Origin: Pseudovibrio denitrificans JCM 12308
GTDB taxonomy: Bacteria > Pseudomonadota > Alphaproteobacteria > Rhizobiales > Stappiaceae
Reading direction: 5' to 3'
NCBI RefSeq assembly: GCF_001310815.1
Contig: NZ_BAZK01000032.1
Span: forward strand, 1 to 50,382
Length of the DNA: 50,382 bases
Shown: positions 8,399-17,306 of the stretch, piece after piece
Layout of the letters: every line of letters starts with the position of its first letter
Numbering within the stretch: the first letter of the stretch is position 1
Made by a program: the position numbers and the translations under genes
The notes under the pieces: generated by a model
What the model was told of the DNA's origin: nothing
The model's database searches: none
What the model saw: only the letters and a program-made list of their open reading frames with translations

Positions 8399-9331
8399 GT
8401 TTTCGTAGGCGAGAATCGCGCCTGCCAGATCTTCCAGAGCAGCCCCGACGGACTTGAAGAAGGTAATCTCTAGATTACTTGTTCTGCCCGGATTTTCGCC
8501 TCGGGTCAGGTCGTATAGATCTGCAACTACGTCCTCAGGTTTCAGAGTGCCGTTTGCGAGCGGAATGGTCAGATCACCTGCTTCTTTCATGGCGCCTGCG
8601 CGTGTATCGACAAACACTCTGGAACGGGTGATCGCTGTGTCATCTGCTTCGCGCATATTCGGGGTGAAACCGCCGACGAGATCAAGATGACATCCTTCTG
8701 GCAACCATTCGCCTTTGACTAACGGTGCATTGGAGAGTGTTGCCACTGAAATGATGTCTGCTTGCCCAACGGCCTTTTGCAGTGACTGTTCGGCAATCAC
8801 GTTGAGGCCGAGCGTTGCACTCAAATCTTGTGCATTTTGCTGTGCCTTTTCGAAGTTTCTGCCCCAGAGGTAGATGGTTTCGATCTGTCTGGTTGCACAA
8901 TGCGCTTCGATGAGGTTGGCGGACAGACGACCGGTTCCGACCATGGTCAGTGTCTTTGCATCTTTGCGTGCGAGGTAATCTGCAGCCAGAGCTGAGGCAG
9001 CTGCGGTGCGGCGGGCTGTCAGTTCTCCTCCGTCAACCAAGGCAAGCGGAGCACCTGTTGTTCCATCAGATAACAGATAGGTAGCTGAAACTGCAGGAAT
9101 GCCCAAGTCTGCGTTGCTTGGGAAAACGCTTGCCAGCTTCACGCCGAAATAGGCACCTGATTGCCAGGCTGGCATAAGAAGGAGTGTGGCGTCTGCTTTG
9201 TCTGGTACACCCATTGTGTGATGGTGCCGAACCGGCATTTCACAGCCTTCCCTGAACATGGTTCTCAAGGCTTCCACCAGTGGCTGGAAGGGCAGGGCGT
9301 TTTTTGTTTGAGTGTCGGACAGCTGCAACAT
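8375..9331 (-). CDS. Ornithine cyclodeaminase / mu-crystallin family NAD(P)-dependent enzyme
   Basis: This 318-residue protein has a normal length for the family. It starts at ATG 9331, preceded by GAGGGAG. The N-terminal half contains PVRHHH and TLLLMPAW..GVKLASVFPSN, then the conserved ELTARRTAAASALAADYLAR segment. A Rossmann motif MVGTGRLSANLIEAH lies near residue 130-145, followed by WGRNFEKA. Members include ornithine cyclodeaminase, alanine dehydrogenase and delta-1-pyrroline-2-carboxylate reductase. The HHHTM and GIPAVSATYLL phrases lean to the pyrroline-2-carboxylate reductase group, but I cannot decide this. It is unrelated in function to the adhesin genes it converges on, and its last 8 codons overlap the protease gene. 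Confidence 0.85.
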   Translation of the reverse strand: MLQLSDTQTKNALPFQPLVEALRTMFREGCEMPVRHHHTMGVPDKADATLLLMPAWQSGAYFGVKLASVFPSNADLGIPAVSATYLLSDGTTGAPLALVDGGELTARRTAAASALAADYLARKDAKTLTMVGTGRLSANLIEAHCATRQIETIYLWGRNFEKAQQNAQDLSATLGLNVIAEQSLQKAVGQADIISVATLSNAPLVKGEWLPEGCHLDLVGGFTPNMREADDTAITRSRVFVDTRAGAMKEAGDLTIPLANGTLKPEDVVADLYDLTRGENPGRTSNLEITFFKSVGAALEDLAGAILAYENSKELQSA

Positions 9332-9440
9332 CCCCGTTGCTCCCTCATATTCTGCGAAGAGTACTCTGATATCTCACAGGATTACTGGCGAAGGGCTGGG
9401 TTTGTCACTTGAGATTTCGTAGAGGACGAGAGGTACCCAC

Positions 9441-9469
9441 AAAAAAGCCCGCCGATTGATCGGCGGGCT
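9441..9469 (-). terminator. Rho-independent terminator of the YqhD-like gene
   Basis: A perfect 11-bp stem pairs AGCCCGCCGAT (9446-9456) with ATCGGCGGGCT (9459-9469). On the minus strand it is followed by TTTTTT (9446-9441). It lies 8 bases beyond the stop codon of the alcohol dehydrogenase and separates it from the cyclodeaminase-family gene. Confidence 0.9.
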
Positions 9470-9476
9470 GATCAGC

Positions 9477-10625
9477 TTACCGTGCTGCGTACACGATTTC
9501 TTTGATCACGTCAGGGGTGATCTTGCCGTGCTCACCAATGGCCTGCAAGAAGTCTCGTCCCTCAATAATCTGCATCAGCGTGTCGATGTCGTTCTGCTCC
9601 GTGATTTTTGCATCAGAGAGGCGGATTGGCATTGCTAGTTCCTGATAAAAATCTTCGATGGCATCGATTGTCTTTTCTGCTAGATCAGCAGTTTTCGGCA
9701 AGGCAAAGACCTTGGTGCCCATCTGCTCCAGTTTTTCCCGCTTCAACTCAATCTGGCTACGCAGAAGGCTCGGCTGGATAATGGAGAGTGTCTGAGCATG
9801 GTCGATCCCGTAAATTGCGGTCAACTCGTGACCGATCTGGTGAGTTGCCCAGTCTTGCGGTACGCCGCAGGATATCAATCCATTTAGCCCCTGATTTGCT
9901 GCATACATCAGATTTGCGCGCCACTCGTCAGTGTCTCGCTCAGAGTATGTCTGACCCAGCTGAATGAGCGTACGCAGGAGTGCCTCCGCGTAACCATCCT
10001 GAACCAGTGCGCCTGTCGGGAAGGTCAGATACTGCTCGCATACATGAACGAAGGCATCGACCAAGCCATTCTTAATCTGGCGCTCAGGTAGCGTTTTCAT
10101 CGTGTCCGGATCCAGAACTGAGAAAACCGGATAGACATGCGGTGAGCCAAAAGCCAGCTTTTCACCAGTAGACTTGCGCGTGATGACGGAGTTGCCGTTG
10201 GACTCAGAACCGGTTGCTGGCAATGTCAACACAGACGCCAATGGAGTGGCTTTTTGAATGCGGTGTTTGCCGCTTGGGATATCCCAATGGTCACCATCAT
10301 AATGAGCAGCTGCAGCAACGAACTTACACCCGTCAACGACAGACCCGCCCCCAACAGCGAGAATGAAGTTGAGGTCGTGTTCCTTTACTAGATCAACAGC
10401 CTTTTCCAGCGTCTCAAAATGCGGGTTTGGTTCAATGCCGGAGAACTCCACCACAGTGAAGCCTTCCAGTGCGCTCATCACCTGATCGTGGACGCCATTG
10501 GCTTTGATGGATCCACCACCATACGCAAACAGCACACGGCTACCTGCTGGGATCTGGTCGCGAATTTCAGAGATTTGTCCCTGACCAAACAGCAGCTTGG
10601 TCGGGTTTTGATAATTAAATTTCAT
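9477..10625 (-). CDS. yqhD: Iron/zinc-containing NADPH-dependent alcohol (aldehyde) dehydrogenase, YqhD type
   Basis: This 382-residue protein closely follows Escherichia coli YqhD along its length. The GGGS nucleotide motif (36-39) is followed by ANGVHDQV, FSGIEPNP and VGGGSVVDGCKF (91-102). TLPATGSESNGNSVI corresponds to the YqhD segment that contacts the cofactor. Metal ligands are D190 and H194 (VDAFVH), H262 (ATHQIGH) and H276 (IDHAQTL), at the spacing known for the family. YqhD enzymes reduce short aldehydes, including lipid-peroxidation products, with NADPH. It is monocistronic, with its own terminator and a long upstream region; no regulator gene is adjacent. Confidence 0.93.
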   Translation of the reverse strand: MKFNYQNPTKLLFGQGQISEIRDQIPAGSRVLFAYGGGSIKANGVHDQVMSALEGFTVVEFSGIEPNPHFETLEKAVDLVKEHDLNFILAVGGGSVVDGCKFVAAAAHYDGDHWDIPSGKHRIQKATPLASVLTLPATGSESNGNSVITRKSTGEKLAFGSPHVYPVFSVLDPDTMKTLPERQIKNGLVDAFVHVCEQYLTFPTGALVQDGYAEALLRTLIQLGQTYSERDTDEWRANLMYAANQGLNGLISCGVPQDWATHQIGHELTAIYGIDHAQTLSIIQPSLLRSQIELKREKLEQMGTKVFALPKTADLAEKTIDAIEDFYQELAMPIRLSDAKITEQNDIDTLMQIIEGRDFLQAIGEHGKITPDVIKEIVYAAR

Positions 10626-11312
10626 TTGATTGCCCGGACAATTAAATTGTGCAGCCTGAATTTAATGCACATTTCCCGAGTTTGAAGAGCTGAAGTGAAG
10701 CTAATTCACTTAAATGGATGATTGGGTGAGGATGTGTACTTTCTTTCTTAAGCAAGTTTCTAGGGCATTTGAGGGTTGGTTTGCAGAAGTTTCTCTCAAA
10801 AAATTGGATCTATTCCAAGACAGCATGAACGTATGATTTGGGTTGCGTGTTGCTAACTACACGCTTCTGCCTGCTGTAAGTATCTTCAAGTTCTTTCGAT
10901 CTAATACATAAGTCTTCTCTACGTAAGTAGCCTTGTAAGAGGTTGCCTGTAGGGAACACACTGGGTGTTGAAGGTGGTTTGTTTGGGGAGCGTGAGGGTC
11001 TTAAGGGATCTCAATCTGTACCTGTAGGATTTGGTGAAAACGCCTTTGCTCAGATGATAACAACTGAAGCAAAGGGTTGGCTGGGGCAACTGGATTGCGA
11101 AGTGGGTGCGTACGTAATCTGAAATCCGGCTTACTGGCAGGTTTAGTGCCTGTGCTGCAGTGAGAGTTGAACTCTAAGAAAGATCCAAAGCTTATCTCCA
11201 GTTCTGCTGATCGGTGGGAGGAACCGGTCGTTTCGGCAGGGCCACTTTGTGATTTGGGGGGCGGAAATGCCGTCCGGTCGAAAGTCATCCGGACCCGAAC
11301 GGGAGGAGATTT
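10626..11312. other. 687-base intergenic region upstream of both yqhD-like gene and symporter operon
   Basis: No credible gene is seen. Short frames present (for example 11001-11288 on the minus strand) lack a good start or family features. This stretch must hold the divergent promoters of the dehydrogenase and the symporter operon. The only motif I could name is a weak sigma-54-like element, listed separately. Confidence 0.5.
11084..11098 (+). promoter_or_regulatory. Possible sigma-54 promoter upstream of the symporter operon
   Basis: GGGCAACTGGATTGC matches the -24/-12 pattern (TGGCAC, five bases, TTGC) at GG, CA and all of TTGC with correct spacing. It is about 215 bases upstream of the DUF4212 start, which is far, and the first and sixth bases differ. 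This could be chance. Confidence 0.2.
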
Positions 11313-11573
11313 ATGTCCGAGAACTCATCCAACAATGCTTATTGGGCAGCCAATAAGCGCATCATTATGGTCAGCCTCGTCATTTGGGCGGTGGTTTCAT
11401 TTGGGTTTGGCATTTTGCTGCGCCCGTTGCTGAGCGGCATCGCTATTGGTGGAACAGACCTTGGCTTCTGGTTTGCACAACAAGGATCCATTCTGGTCTT
11501 TTTGGGAATCATCTTTTTCTACGCGTGGCGTATGAACCGTCTCGACCGTGAACACGGCGTTGAAGAAGAGTAA
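11313..11573 (+). CDS. DUF4212 small membrane subunit of a sodium/solute symporter
   Basis: This 86-residue protein of the DUF4212 family starts at ATG 11313 behind an excellent GGGAGGAG. It has two membrane helices (about 18-40 and 50-70), the family motif YWAANKRI near the N-terminus and an Arg-rich WRMNRLDRE after helix 2. DUF4212 proteins are encoded directly upstream of ActP-like symporters and are regarded as a small partner subunit. Here the symporter follows after 12 bases, consistent with a stoichiometric pair. Confidence 0.93.
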   Translation: MSENSSNNAYWAANKRIIMVSLVIWAVVSFGFGILLRPLLSGIAIGGTDLGFWFAQQGSILVFLGIIFFYAWRMNRLDREHGVEEE

Positions 11574-11585
11574 GGGCTGTAAATC

Positions 11586-13373
11586 ATGGATCAGTTTACT
11601 ATCAACCTGTTCTTTGTAGGCAGCTCCTTTGCGCTCTACATTGGCATCGCGATCTGGGCTCGTGCGGGCTCAACCTCTGACTTTTATGCCGCTGGTCGGG
11701 GTGTGCACCCTGTCACCAACGGTATGGCAACAGCTGCTGACTGGATGTCTGCAGCGTCTTTCATTTCCATGGCGGGTCTCATTGCGTTTACTGGCTATGA
11801 CAACTCATCGTTCTTGATGGGATGGACCGGTGGTTACGTGCTGTTGGCACTGCTTCTCGCACCTTACCTGCGTAAGTTCGGAAAGTTCACCGTTTCTGAG
11901 TTCATCGGAGATCGCTTCTACAGCCAGACCGCCCGCATCGTGGCCGTTGTTTGTCTGATTGTCGCTTCAACCACCTATGTGATCGGTCAGATGACCGGTG
12001 TTGGTGTTGCGTTTGGTCGCTTCCTTGAAGTAGACAACACAACCGGTCTGTTGATCGGCGCATGTGTGGTGTTTGCCTACGCAGTGTTTGGTGGCATGAA
12101 GGGCGTGACCTACACACAGGTGGCTCAGTACGTGGTGCTCATCACCGCTTACACTATTCCAGCTGTCTTCATCTCATTACAGTTGACTGGCAACCCAATC
12201 CCAGGTCTTGGCCTGTTCGGTAATGACGCTGCAAGCGGCGTTCCACTGCTGACCAAGTTGGATCAGGTTGTGACTGAGCTTGGCTTTAATGCTTACACCT
12301 CGCATCACGCTGACACGTTCAACATGGTGCTGTTCACGCTGTCTCTGATGATCGGTACAGCTGGTCTTCCACACGTGATCATGCGCTTCTTCACCGTGCC
12401 GAAAGTGGCTGATGCGCGTTGGTCTGCTGGTTGGGCACTGGTGTTCATTGCACTGCTTTACATCACAGCACCAGCTGTGGGTGCGATGGCTCGCCTGAAC
12501 ATCACTGAAATGATGTGGCCAAACGGCGGCGTGAAAGGCGAAGCAGTTGCTGTCGAGCAGATCCAGAATGATCCGAAGTACGACTGGATGCACACCTGGC
12601 AGAAGACTGGTCTTCTCGCTTGGGATGATAAGAACGGCGACGGCAAAATCCAGTACTACAACGACAAGAATGCAGACATGCAGACCCTTGCCGGAGAAAA
12701 AGGCTGGGTTGGCAATGAGTTGACTAAGTTCAACCGCGACATCCTCGTGCTGGCGAATCCGGAAATCGCCAACCTACCAGGTTGGGTGATTGGTCTGGTG
12801 GCTGCCGGTGGTTTGGCTGCTGCGCTCTCAACGGCAGCAGGATTGTTGCTCGCGATCTCCTCAGCAGTCAGTCATGACCTCATTAAAGGGGCGATCAATC
12901 CGTCTATTTCGGAAAAGAACGAGTTGATGTCGGCCCGTGTGGCGATGGCTGTCGCGATTGTTGTGGCAACTTATCTGGGGCTTAATCCTCCGGGCTTTGC
13001 GGCACAAACAGTGGCATTGGCCTTTGGTCTTGCTGCGGCTTCGATCTTCCCGGCGCTGATGATGGGTATCTTCTCAACCCGCATCAACAACACCGGCGCT
13101 GTTGCTGGTATGCTGGCTGGTCTGGTTGTGACACTGGTTTACATCTTCCTGCATAAAGGTTGGTTCTTCATTCCAGATACAAACAGCTTCACCGATGCGG
13201 ATCCACTTCTGGGTACCATCAAGTCAACGTCCTTCGGTGCAATTGGTGCAGCGGTGAACTTTGCAGTCGCTTACATCGTGGCTGGTATGACCAAAGAAAC
13301 ACCGGAAGCGATCAAAGATCTGGTCGAAAGCGTTCGTATCCCACGTGGTGCTGGCGCAGCTGCAGACCACTAA
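11586..13373 (+). CDS. Sodium:solute symporter, ActP-like (DUF4212-linked subfamily)
   Basis: This 595-residue protein has about 13 hydrophobic segments. It carries family phrases of the SSS group: FYAAGRGVHPVTNGMATAADWMSAASFISMAG near residues 35-65, GGMKGVTYTQVAQY near 165-180 and AAGGLAAALSTAAGLLLAISSAVSHDL near 415-440. It is probably a sodium-coupled uptake system for a small organic acid such as acetate or lactate; the substrate is not decided by sequence. Between the middle helices lies a hydrophilic insert (about 315-390) with a canonical EF-hand-like loop D-K-N-G-D-G-K-I. It is followed by an inter-gene hairpin and the DUF294 regulator gene. Confidence 0.92.
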   Translation: MDQFTINLFFVGSSFALYIGIAIWARAGSTSDFYAAGRGVHPVTNGMATAADWMSAASFISMAGLIAFTGYDNSSFLMGWTGGYVLLALLLAPYLRKFGKFTVSEFIGDRFYSQTARIVAVVCLIVASTTYVIGQMTGVGVAFGRFLEVDNTTGLLIGACVVFAYAVFGGMKGVTYTQVAQYVVLITAYTIPAVFISLQLTGNPIPGLGLFGNDAASGVPLLTKLDQVVTELGFNAYTSHHADTFNMVLFTLSLMIGTAGLPHVIMRFFTVPKVADARWSAGWALVFIALLYITAPAVGAMARLNITEMMWPNGGVKGEAVAVEQIQNDPKYDWMHTWQKTGLLAWDDKNGDGKIQYYNDKNADMQTLAGEKGWVGNELTKFNRDILVLANPEIANLPGWVIGLVAAGGLAAALSTAAGLLLAISSAVSHDLIKGAINPSISEKNELMSARVAMAVAIVVATYLGLNPPGFAAQTVALAFGLAAASIFPALMMGIFSTRINNTGAVAGMLAGLVVTLVYIFLHKGWFFIPDTNSFTDADPLLGTIKSTSFGAIGAAVNFAVAYIVAGMTKETPEAIKDLVESVRIPRGAGAAADH

Positions 13374-13382
13374 GTTCAGGGA

Positions 13383-13409
13383 GCGGCTTACATAAAATCT
13401 GTAAGCCGC
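13383..13409 (+). terminator. Intercistronic hairpin between symporter and DUF294 gene
   Basis: A perfect 9-bp stem pairs GCGGCTTAC (13383-13391) with GTAAGCCGC (13401-13409) around a 9-base loop, 10 bases after the symporter stop. It is not followed by a T run, so it more likely protects or attenuates the upstream message than ends it. Confidence 0.45.
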
Positions 13410-13479
13410 ACTCTACAAAATCAATCCTGCCCGGCTTAGGCTGGGCAAGATCTTACTTCTTCTACCCAAAGGTGGAATC

Positions 13480-15309
13480 ATGCCTCTCACATCTGCGCAA
13501 ATCCTGCACTTCCTGAAATCTGTGCATCCTTATGATGCTCTTCCAGAGGCGGATCAGAAGGACTTGGCCGGGCAGATCGGCGTCTGGGAAAAAGCGTCAG
13601 GTGAAGGCATTTACCAGCTCGGCGATGACCTGCCGGGCCTCTTTCTGATTTATGAAGGTGCAGCCGAAATCCGCGACAAGAACAATGCGATGATCAGTCG
13701 CCTTGGAATCCGGAACTCTTTTGGCGAGCGTGGGCTTCTCCTTGATGGACGCGCTGTCACATCAGCTTACAGCGCAGAACCGACAATTTTATTGGTGTTT
13801 TCACCTGAGATCATCGCTGGCCTGATCGCAAAGTATCAACCTGTTGCTCGTTTTTTTGACAGAACACAGAAGCCGCGAAGCCGAGAGAATGATCTGACGG
13901 CTATTCCCATCGAATCCTTCATGGCCTCCAATCCACTGACCTGCCGCCCTGAAGATACGGTGAAGCAAGCTGCGCAGCAGATGCGCGATGCGCGTGTTTC
14001 ATCCCTGTGCGTGACAGATGATGAAGGCAGGCTGATTGGGATCATCACGGTACGCGATTTATCTTTTAAAGTGCTGGCATCCGAGCTCCCGGTGGAGACA
14101 CTGGTTGAAGCTGTGATGACGGCAAACCCAATTACTCTTGGTCCTGCAGCAATCGGATCAGACCTGCTTCACCTCATGATGGAACGCCGCATTGGGCACG
14201 TGCCAATCGTCGAAGGTGGACATCTGGTCGGCATGGTGACCCAGACAGACCTGACCCGTTTTCAGGCCATCAGTTCTGCTGAGTTGGTGAGCCAGATTGC
14301 AACGGCTAAAGATGCAGAAGAGATTGCTCAGGCGACAGCCAGAATACCAAATCTCCTCGTTCAGTTGGTCGCAGGTGGCAGCCGACATGAGATCGTGACC
14401 CGCCTGATTACTGATATAGCAGATGCGGCGACCAGACGTTTATTGTCTTTAGCAGAAAAGAGGTTTGGCCCTCCACCGGTGCCTTATCTGTGGCTTGCCT
14501 GTGGCTCTCAGGGGCGCCGGGAGCAGACTGGCGTCAGTGACCAGGACAACTGTTTGATTTTGCATGACAGTGTCACAGAGACTGACCGTGAAGGCTACTT
14601 TGCTGAGCTGGCTCAATATGTCTGCGATGGCCTGAACACCAGCGGCTATGTCTATTGTCCAGGTGATATGATGGCAACCAATCCACGATGGACGCAGCCA
14701 CTTTCGGTTTGGAAATCTTATTTCGAAGGTTGGATCAATAAGCCGGATCCGGAAGCGCAAATGCTGAGTTCGGTAATGTTCGATTTAAGGCCAATTGGTG
14801 GAGACACATCACTTTTCGAGAACCTGCAGGCTGAAACTTTGGAAGCTTCCAGCCGTAACTCAATCTTTGTTGCGCACATGGTCAGCAACTCTCTCAAACA
14901 CACTCCGCCTTTGAGTTTGCTGCGCGGATTGGCAACTATCCGCTCTGGAGAACACAAAAACACGTTGGATATGAAGCACAACGGAGTTGTGCCTGTGGTT
15001 GATCTGGCGCGCATATACGCGCTGCAAGGGCAGATTGGTGCCGTTAACACCCGTGCTCGCCTGGAAGAAGCTCGGGAAACTGGCCAACTGAGCAAGTCAG
15101 GCGCTGGGGATCTGTTGGATGCTTATGATTTGATTGCAGAAACCCGCATCCAGCATCAGGCAGACTTGGTCAAACAAGGGTCTGAGCCAGACAATTTTTT
15201 GCAACCATCTACTCTGTCAGATTTTGAGCGGGCCCATGTACGTGACGCGTTTGTAGTGGTCAAAACCATGCAATCAGCCGTTGGGCATGGCCGCGGTATG
15301 CTGAGCTAA
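13480..15309 (+). CDS. cNMP-binding / CBS pair / DUF294 putative nucleotidyltransferase regulator
   Basis: This 609-residue cytoplasmic protein has four parts. An N-terminal cyclic-nucleotide-binding-like fold (about 20-125) is followed by two CBS domains (about 145-205 and 210-265: SFMASNPLTCRPEDTV.. and VMTANPITLGP..). Next comes a DUF294 nucleotidyltransferase-like domain (about 290-440) with the signature CGSQGRREQTGVSDQDN, resembling the GlnD active site. The DUF294 C-terminal helical region ends it (about 470-605). This architecture typically lies beside ActP-like symporters and is thought to sense energy or nucleotide state. A role in controlling the symporter is inferred from conserved neighbourhood. 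Confidence 0.9.
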   Translation: MPLTSAQILHFLKSVHPYDALPEADQKDLAGQIGVWEKASGEGIYQLGDDLPGLFLIYEGAAEIRDKNNAMISRLGIRNSFGERGLLLDGRAVTSAYSAEPTILLVFSPEIIAGLIAKYQPVARFFDRTQKPRSRENDLTAIPIESFMASNPLTCRPEDTVKQAAQQMRDARVSSLCVTDDEGRLIGIITVRDLSFKVLASELPVETLVEAVMTANPITLGPAAIGSDLLHLMMERRIGHVPIVEGGHLVGMVTQTDLTRFQAISSAELVSQIATAKDAEEIAQATARIPNLLVQLVAGGSRHEIVTRLITDIADAATRRLLSLAEKRFGPPPVPYLWLACGSQGRREQTGVSDQDNCLILHDSVTETDREGYFAELAQYVCDGLNTSGYVYCPGDMMATNPRWTQPLSVWKSYFEGWINKPDPEAQMLSSVMFDLRPIGGDTSLFENLQAETLEASSRNSIFVAHMVSNSLKHTPPLSLLRGLATIRSGEHKNTLDMKHNGVVPVVDLARIYALQGQIGAVNTRARLEEARETGQLSKSGAGDLLDAYDLIAETRIQHQADLVKQGSEPDNFLQPSTLSDFERAHVRDAFVVVKTMQSAVGHGRGMLS

Positions 15310-15369
15310 ATAACAATCATAATGGCTGGATTGAGCGAAGGCTCATGACGGCTGCTTGGGAGGAATAGA

Positions 15370-15891
15370 ATGTTTATCGAATTGATCGGGACCTTTATCG
15401 CAGGTGTCGCCGGGGCTGGTCTTGTGATGCTGATCAATCATGTTCTTCGTGGTCGCTTGCCGCGCTGGTTCGCTCCTGTTGCAGCGGGTCTTGCAATGCT
15501 TCTAACAACAATCTCAAGCGAGTACAGTTGGTTCTCCCGCACCAAAGACACTCTGCCAGAAGGTCTGGTTGTGGCGCAAACGGTTGAGAGCAAAGCCTTC
15601 TATCGACCATGGACGTATGTGCAGCCCTTTACTGAACGATTTGTGGCAATTGATACGGCAACAATTCAGAGGCATCCGGACCAGCCAGACATGAAGTTGG
15701 CGCAGGCTTATTTCTTCGGGCGTTGGGCACCAGTGAACAAGCTTCCTGTCCTGACAGACTGCGCGGAAGGTCGGCGGGCAGCTTTGGCAGATGGCATTAC
15801 CTTCAAAAAAAACGGTGCGGTGACGGGTGCGCAATGGATTGCAGCGTCCAAAGATGACCCGATCATCTCAACAATATGCGGAGCAGGATAA
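15370..15891 (+). CDS. Small membrane protein of unknown function in the symporter operon
   Basis: This 173-residue protein has an initial ATG at 15370 preceded by GGGAGGA. Two membrane segments lie at about 3-25 and 35-52. The remainder (about 55-173) is soluble, contains two cysteines and is probably periplasmic. I do not recognise a named family. The stop TAA overlaps the ATG of the exonuclease gene (TAATG), so the two are translationally coupled. It lies in an operon order (DUF4212, symporter, DUF294, this protein, DnaQ-like) that suggests a shared physiological role. Confidence 0.85.
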   Translation: MFIELIGTFIAGVAGAGLVMLINHVLRGRLPRWFAPVAAGLAMLLTTISSEYSWFSRTKDTLPEGLVVAQTVESKAFYRPWTYVQPFTERFVAIDTATIQRHPDQPDMKLAQAYFFGRWAPVNKLPVLTDCAEGRRAALADGITFKKNGAVTGAQWIAASKDDPIISTICGAG

Positions 15892-17306
15892 TGCTTGTAG
15901 GGCTCAGTCTACGACTTCGGATTTTTCTTCTGTTTGCAGGCGTTGCCGCAGCCAGTTGTGCCGTCGTCGGGGCTGCGCTCTATTTCGGATACACCCGTAT
16001 CCCTGAAACCAATGCTGCCTCCGGGTTTATTCTCGCCGGGTTGCTTTCCAGTTTTGGACTGCTTGCCATCTCTGTCAGCATCTGGCTGCTATTTGATGAA
16101 AACGTCGCTAAACCAGTGCAACAGCTTTCCGCAGCGATCCGCACAAGAACGCACGCAGATGTGGAAGCATCAATTGACTTACAAAGTGCAAAGTATTTGG
16201 GCGACCTTGCACCGGCTGCACAGGCTGTAACAGGGCGATTGACTGACGAAGCCGCCGGTGTGGGTGATCTGGTCGCCGATGCAACAGCGCAGTTAGCTGC
16301 CGAACGCGAACAGCTTGCCTTGCTTCTTACTGAAATTCCCGTTGCCATCGTTCTTGTCAGCCCAGCTCACAAGATCATGCTTTATGATGGACAAGCAGCA
16401 GATATCCTTGGGCAGGTCCACGTTCCACGTCTGAGTGCATCTATCTTTGATTACTTTGCTGAAGACGAGATTCTTGGTGCTTATGAGCAGCTCAAGGAAC
16501 TGCGCACCGAAATTGCGGTGAAGGCCAAAGGGGCAAGAGGTAATCTCAACTTCCAACTGCGCCTTAAAAAGCTCAGTCAGGCATCGGGCTACATGATCCT
16601 GATCGACGATGCCACCGCACGCCTCGCACCCGAAGCTCCACGGCCATTGATCTATGATTTTGACGCCACTCAACATTTTGAGACCGAAAAGGCGATCGAG
16701 CAGCAACCTCTGAAAGATCTGAGCTTTGTTGTGTTTGATACTGAAACCACGGGTCTGATGCCGAACAAAGATGAAATCATTCAAATCGGTGCTGTACGGG
16801 TTGTTAATGGACGGATAATTCCCGGTGAAACAGTAAATCAACTGGTGAACCCGGGCCGCCCGATCCCAGCCGCCTCCACGGGAGTGCACCGTATCACCGA
16901 CGATATGGTGGCAGATGCCCCGGATCCTGTGACTGCGACTTCAGATTTTCACGTGTTCGCCAAAGATGCTGTTATCGTTGCCCACAACGCCCCATTCGAT
17001 ATGGCTTTCTTGCAACGCTATGGCCATATGTCTGGTCATGTATGGGATCATCCAATCCTCGATACTGTTCTGCTCTCAGCAGTCGTCTTTGGAGCAGAGC
17101 AGGAACACACCCTCGACGCTCTCTGTTCTCGACTTGATATCGAACTCCCTGAAGCCCTCCGCCACACCGCCCTAGGCGACGCCCAAGCCACCGCCGAGGC
17201 TCTCTGCAAACTCCTCCCCATCCTGACATCCCGCGGCTTCGACACCTTTGGGAAAGTCGTAGAGCAAACGAGGAAACATGGGCGGTTGTTGAAGGATATG
17301 AACTGA
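15891..17306 (+). CDS. Membrane-anchored DnaQ-like 3'-5' exonuclease with HAMP/PAS-like region
   Basis: The gene product is 471 residues when started at ATG 15891, which overlaps the previous stop (TAATG) and has GGAG upstream; an in-frame ATG at 15876 adds five residues. Two membrane helices (about 8-32 and 44-68) precede a HAMP-like segment (about 69-125) and a degenerate PAS-like domain (about 140-245). The exonuclease domain follows (about 278-445). All DEDDh catalytic residues are present: D283 and E285 (FDTETTG), D370 (HNAPFD), H425 and D430 (RHTALGDA). This is not the replicative epsilon subunit, which is soluble and about 240 residues. Such proteins recur beside ActP-like symporters; their substrate is unknown to me. 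Confidence 0.9.
   Translation: MLVGLSLRLRIFLLFAGVAAASCAVVGAALYFGYTRIPETNAASGFILAGLLSSFGLLAISVSIWLLFDENVAKPVQQLSAAIRTRTHADVEASIDLQSAKYLGDLAPAAQAVTGRLTDEAAGVGDLVADATAQLAAEREQLALLLTEIPVAIVLVSPAHKIMLYDGQAADILGQVHVPRLSASIFDYFAEDEILGAYEQLKELRTEIAVKAKGARGNLNFQLRLKKLSQASGYMILIDDATARLAPEAPRPLIYDFDATQHFETEKAIEQQPLKDLSFVVFDTETTGLMPNKDEIIQIGAVRVVNGRIIPGETVNQLVNPGRPIPAASTGVHRITDDMVADAPDPVTATSDFHVFAKDAVIVAHNAPFDMAFLQRYGHMSGHVWDHPILDTVLLSAVVFGAEQEHTLDALCSRLDIELPEALRHTALGDAQATAEALCKLLPILTSRGFDTFGKVVEQTRKHGRLLKDMN

Noticed and set aside
9446..9469. Inverted repeat considered as an operator or mobile-element end
   Set aside because: The adjacent T run and the position 8 bases behind a stop codon make it a plain terminator.
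11001..11288. 95-residue minus-strand frame in the symporter upstream region
   Set aside because: No family resemblance and a composition unlike neighbouring proteins; it overlaps the expected promoter region.
15876..15890. Upstream ATG of the exonuclease gene
   Set aside because: ATG 15891 has GGAG upstream and the common TAATG coupling with the previous stop; the upstream ATG would put five more residues before the membrane helix.
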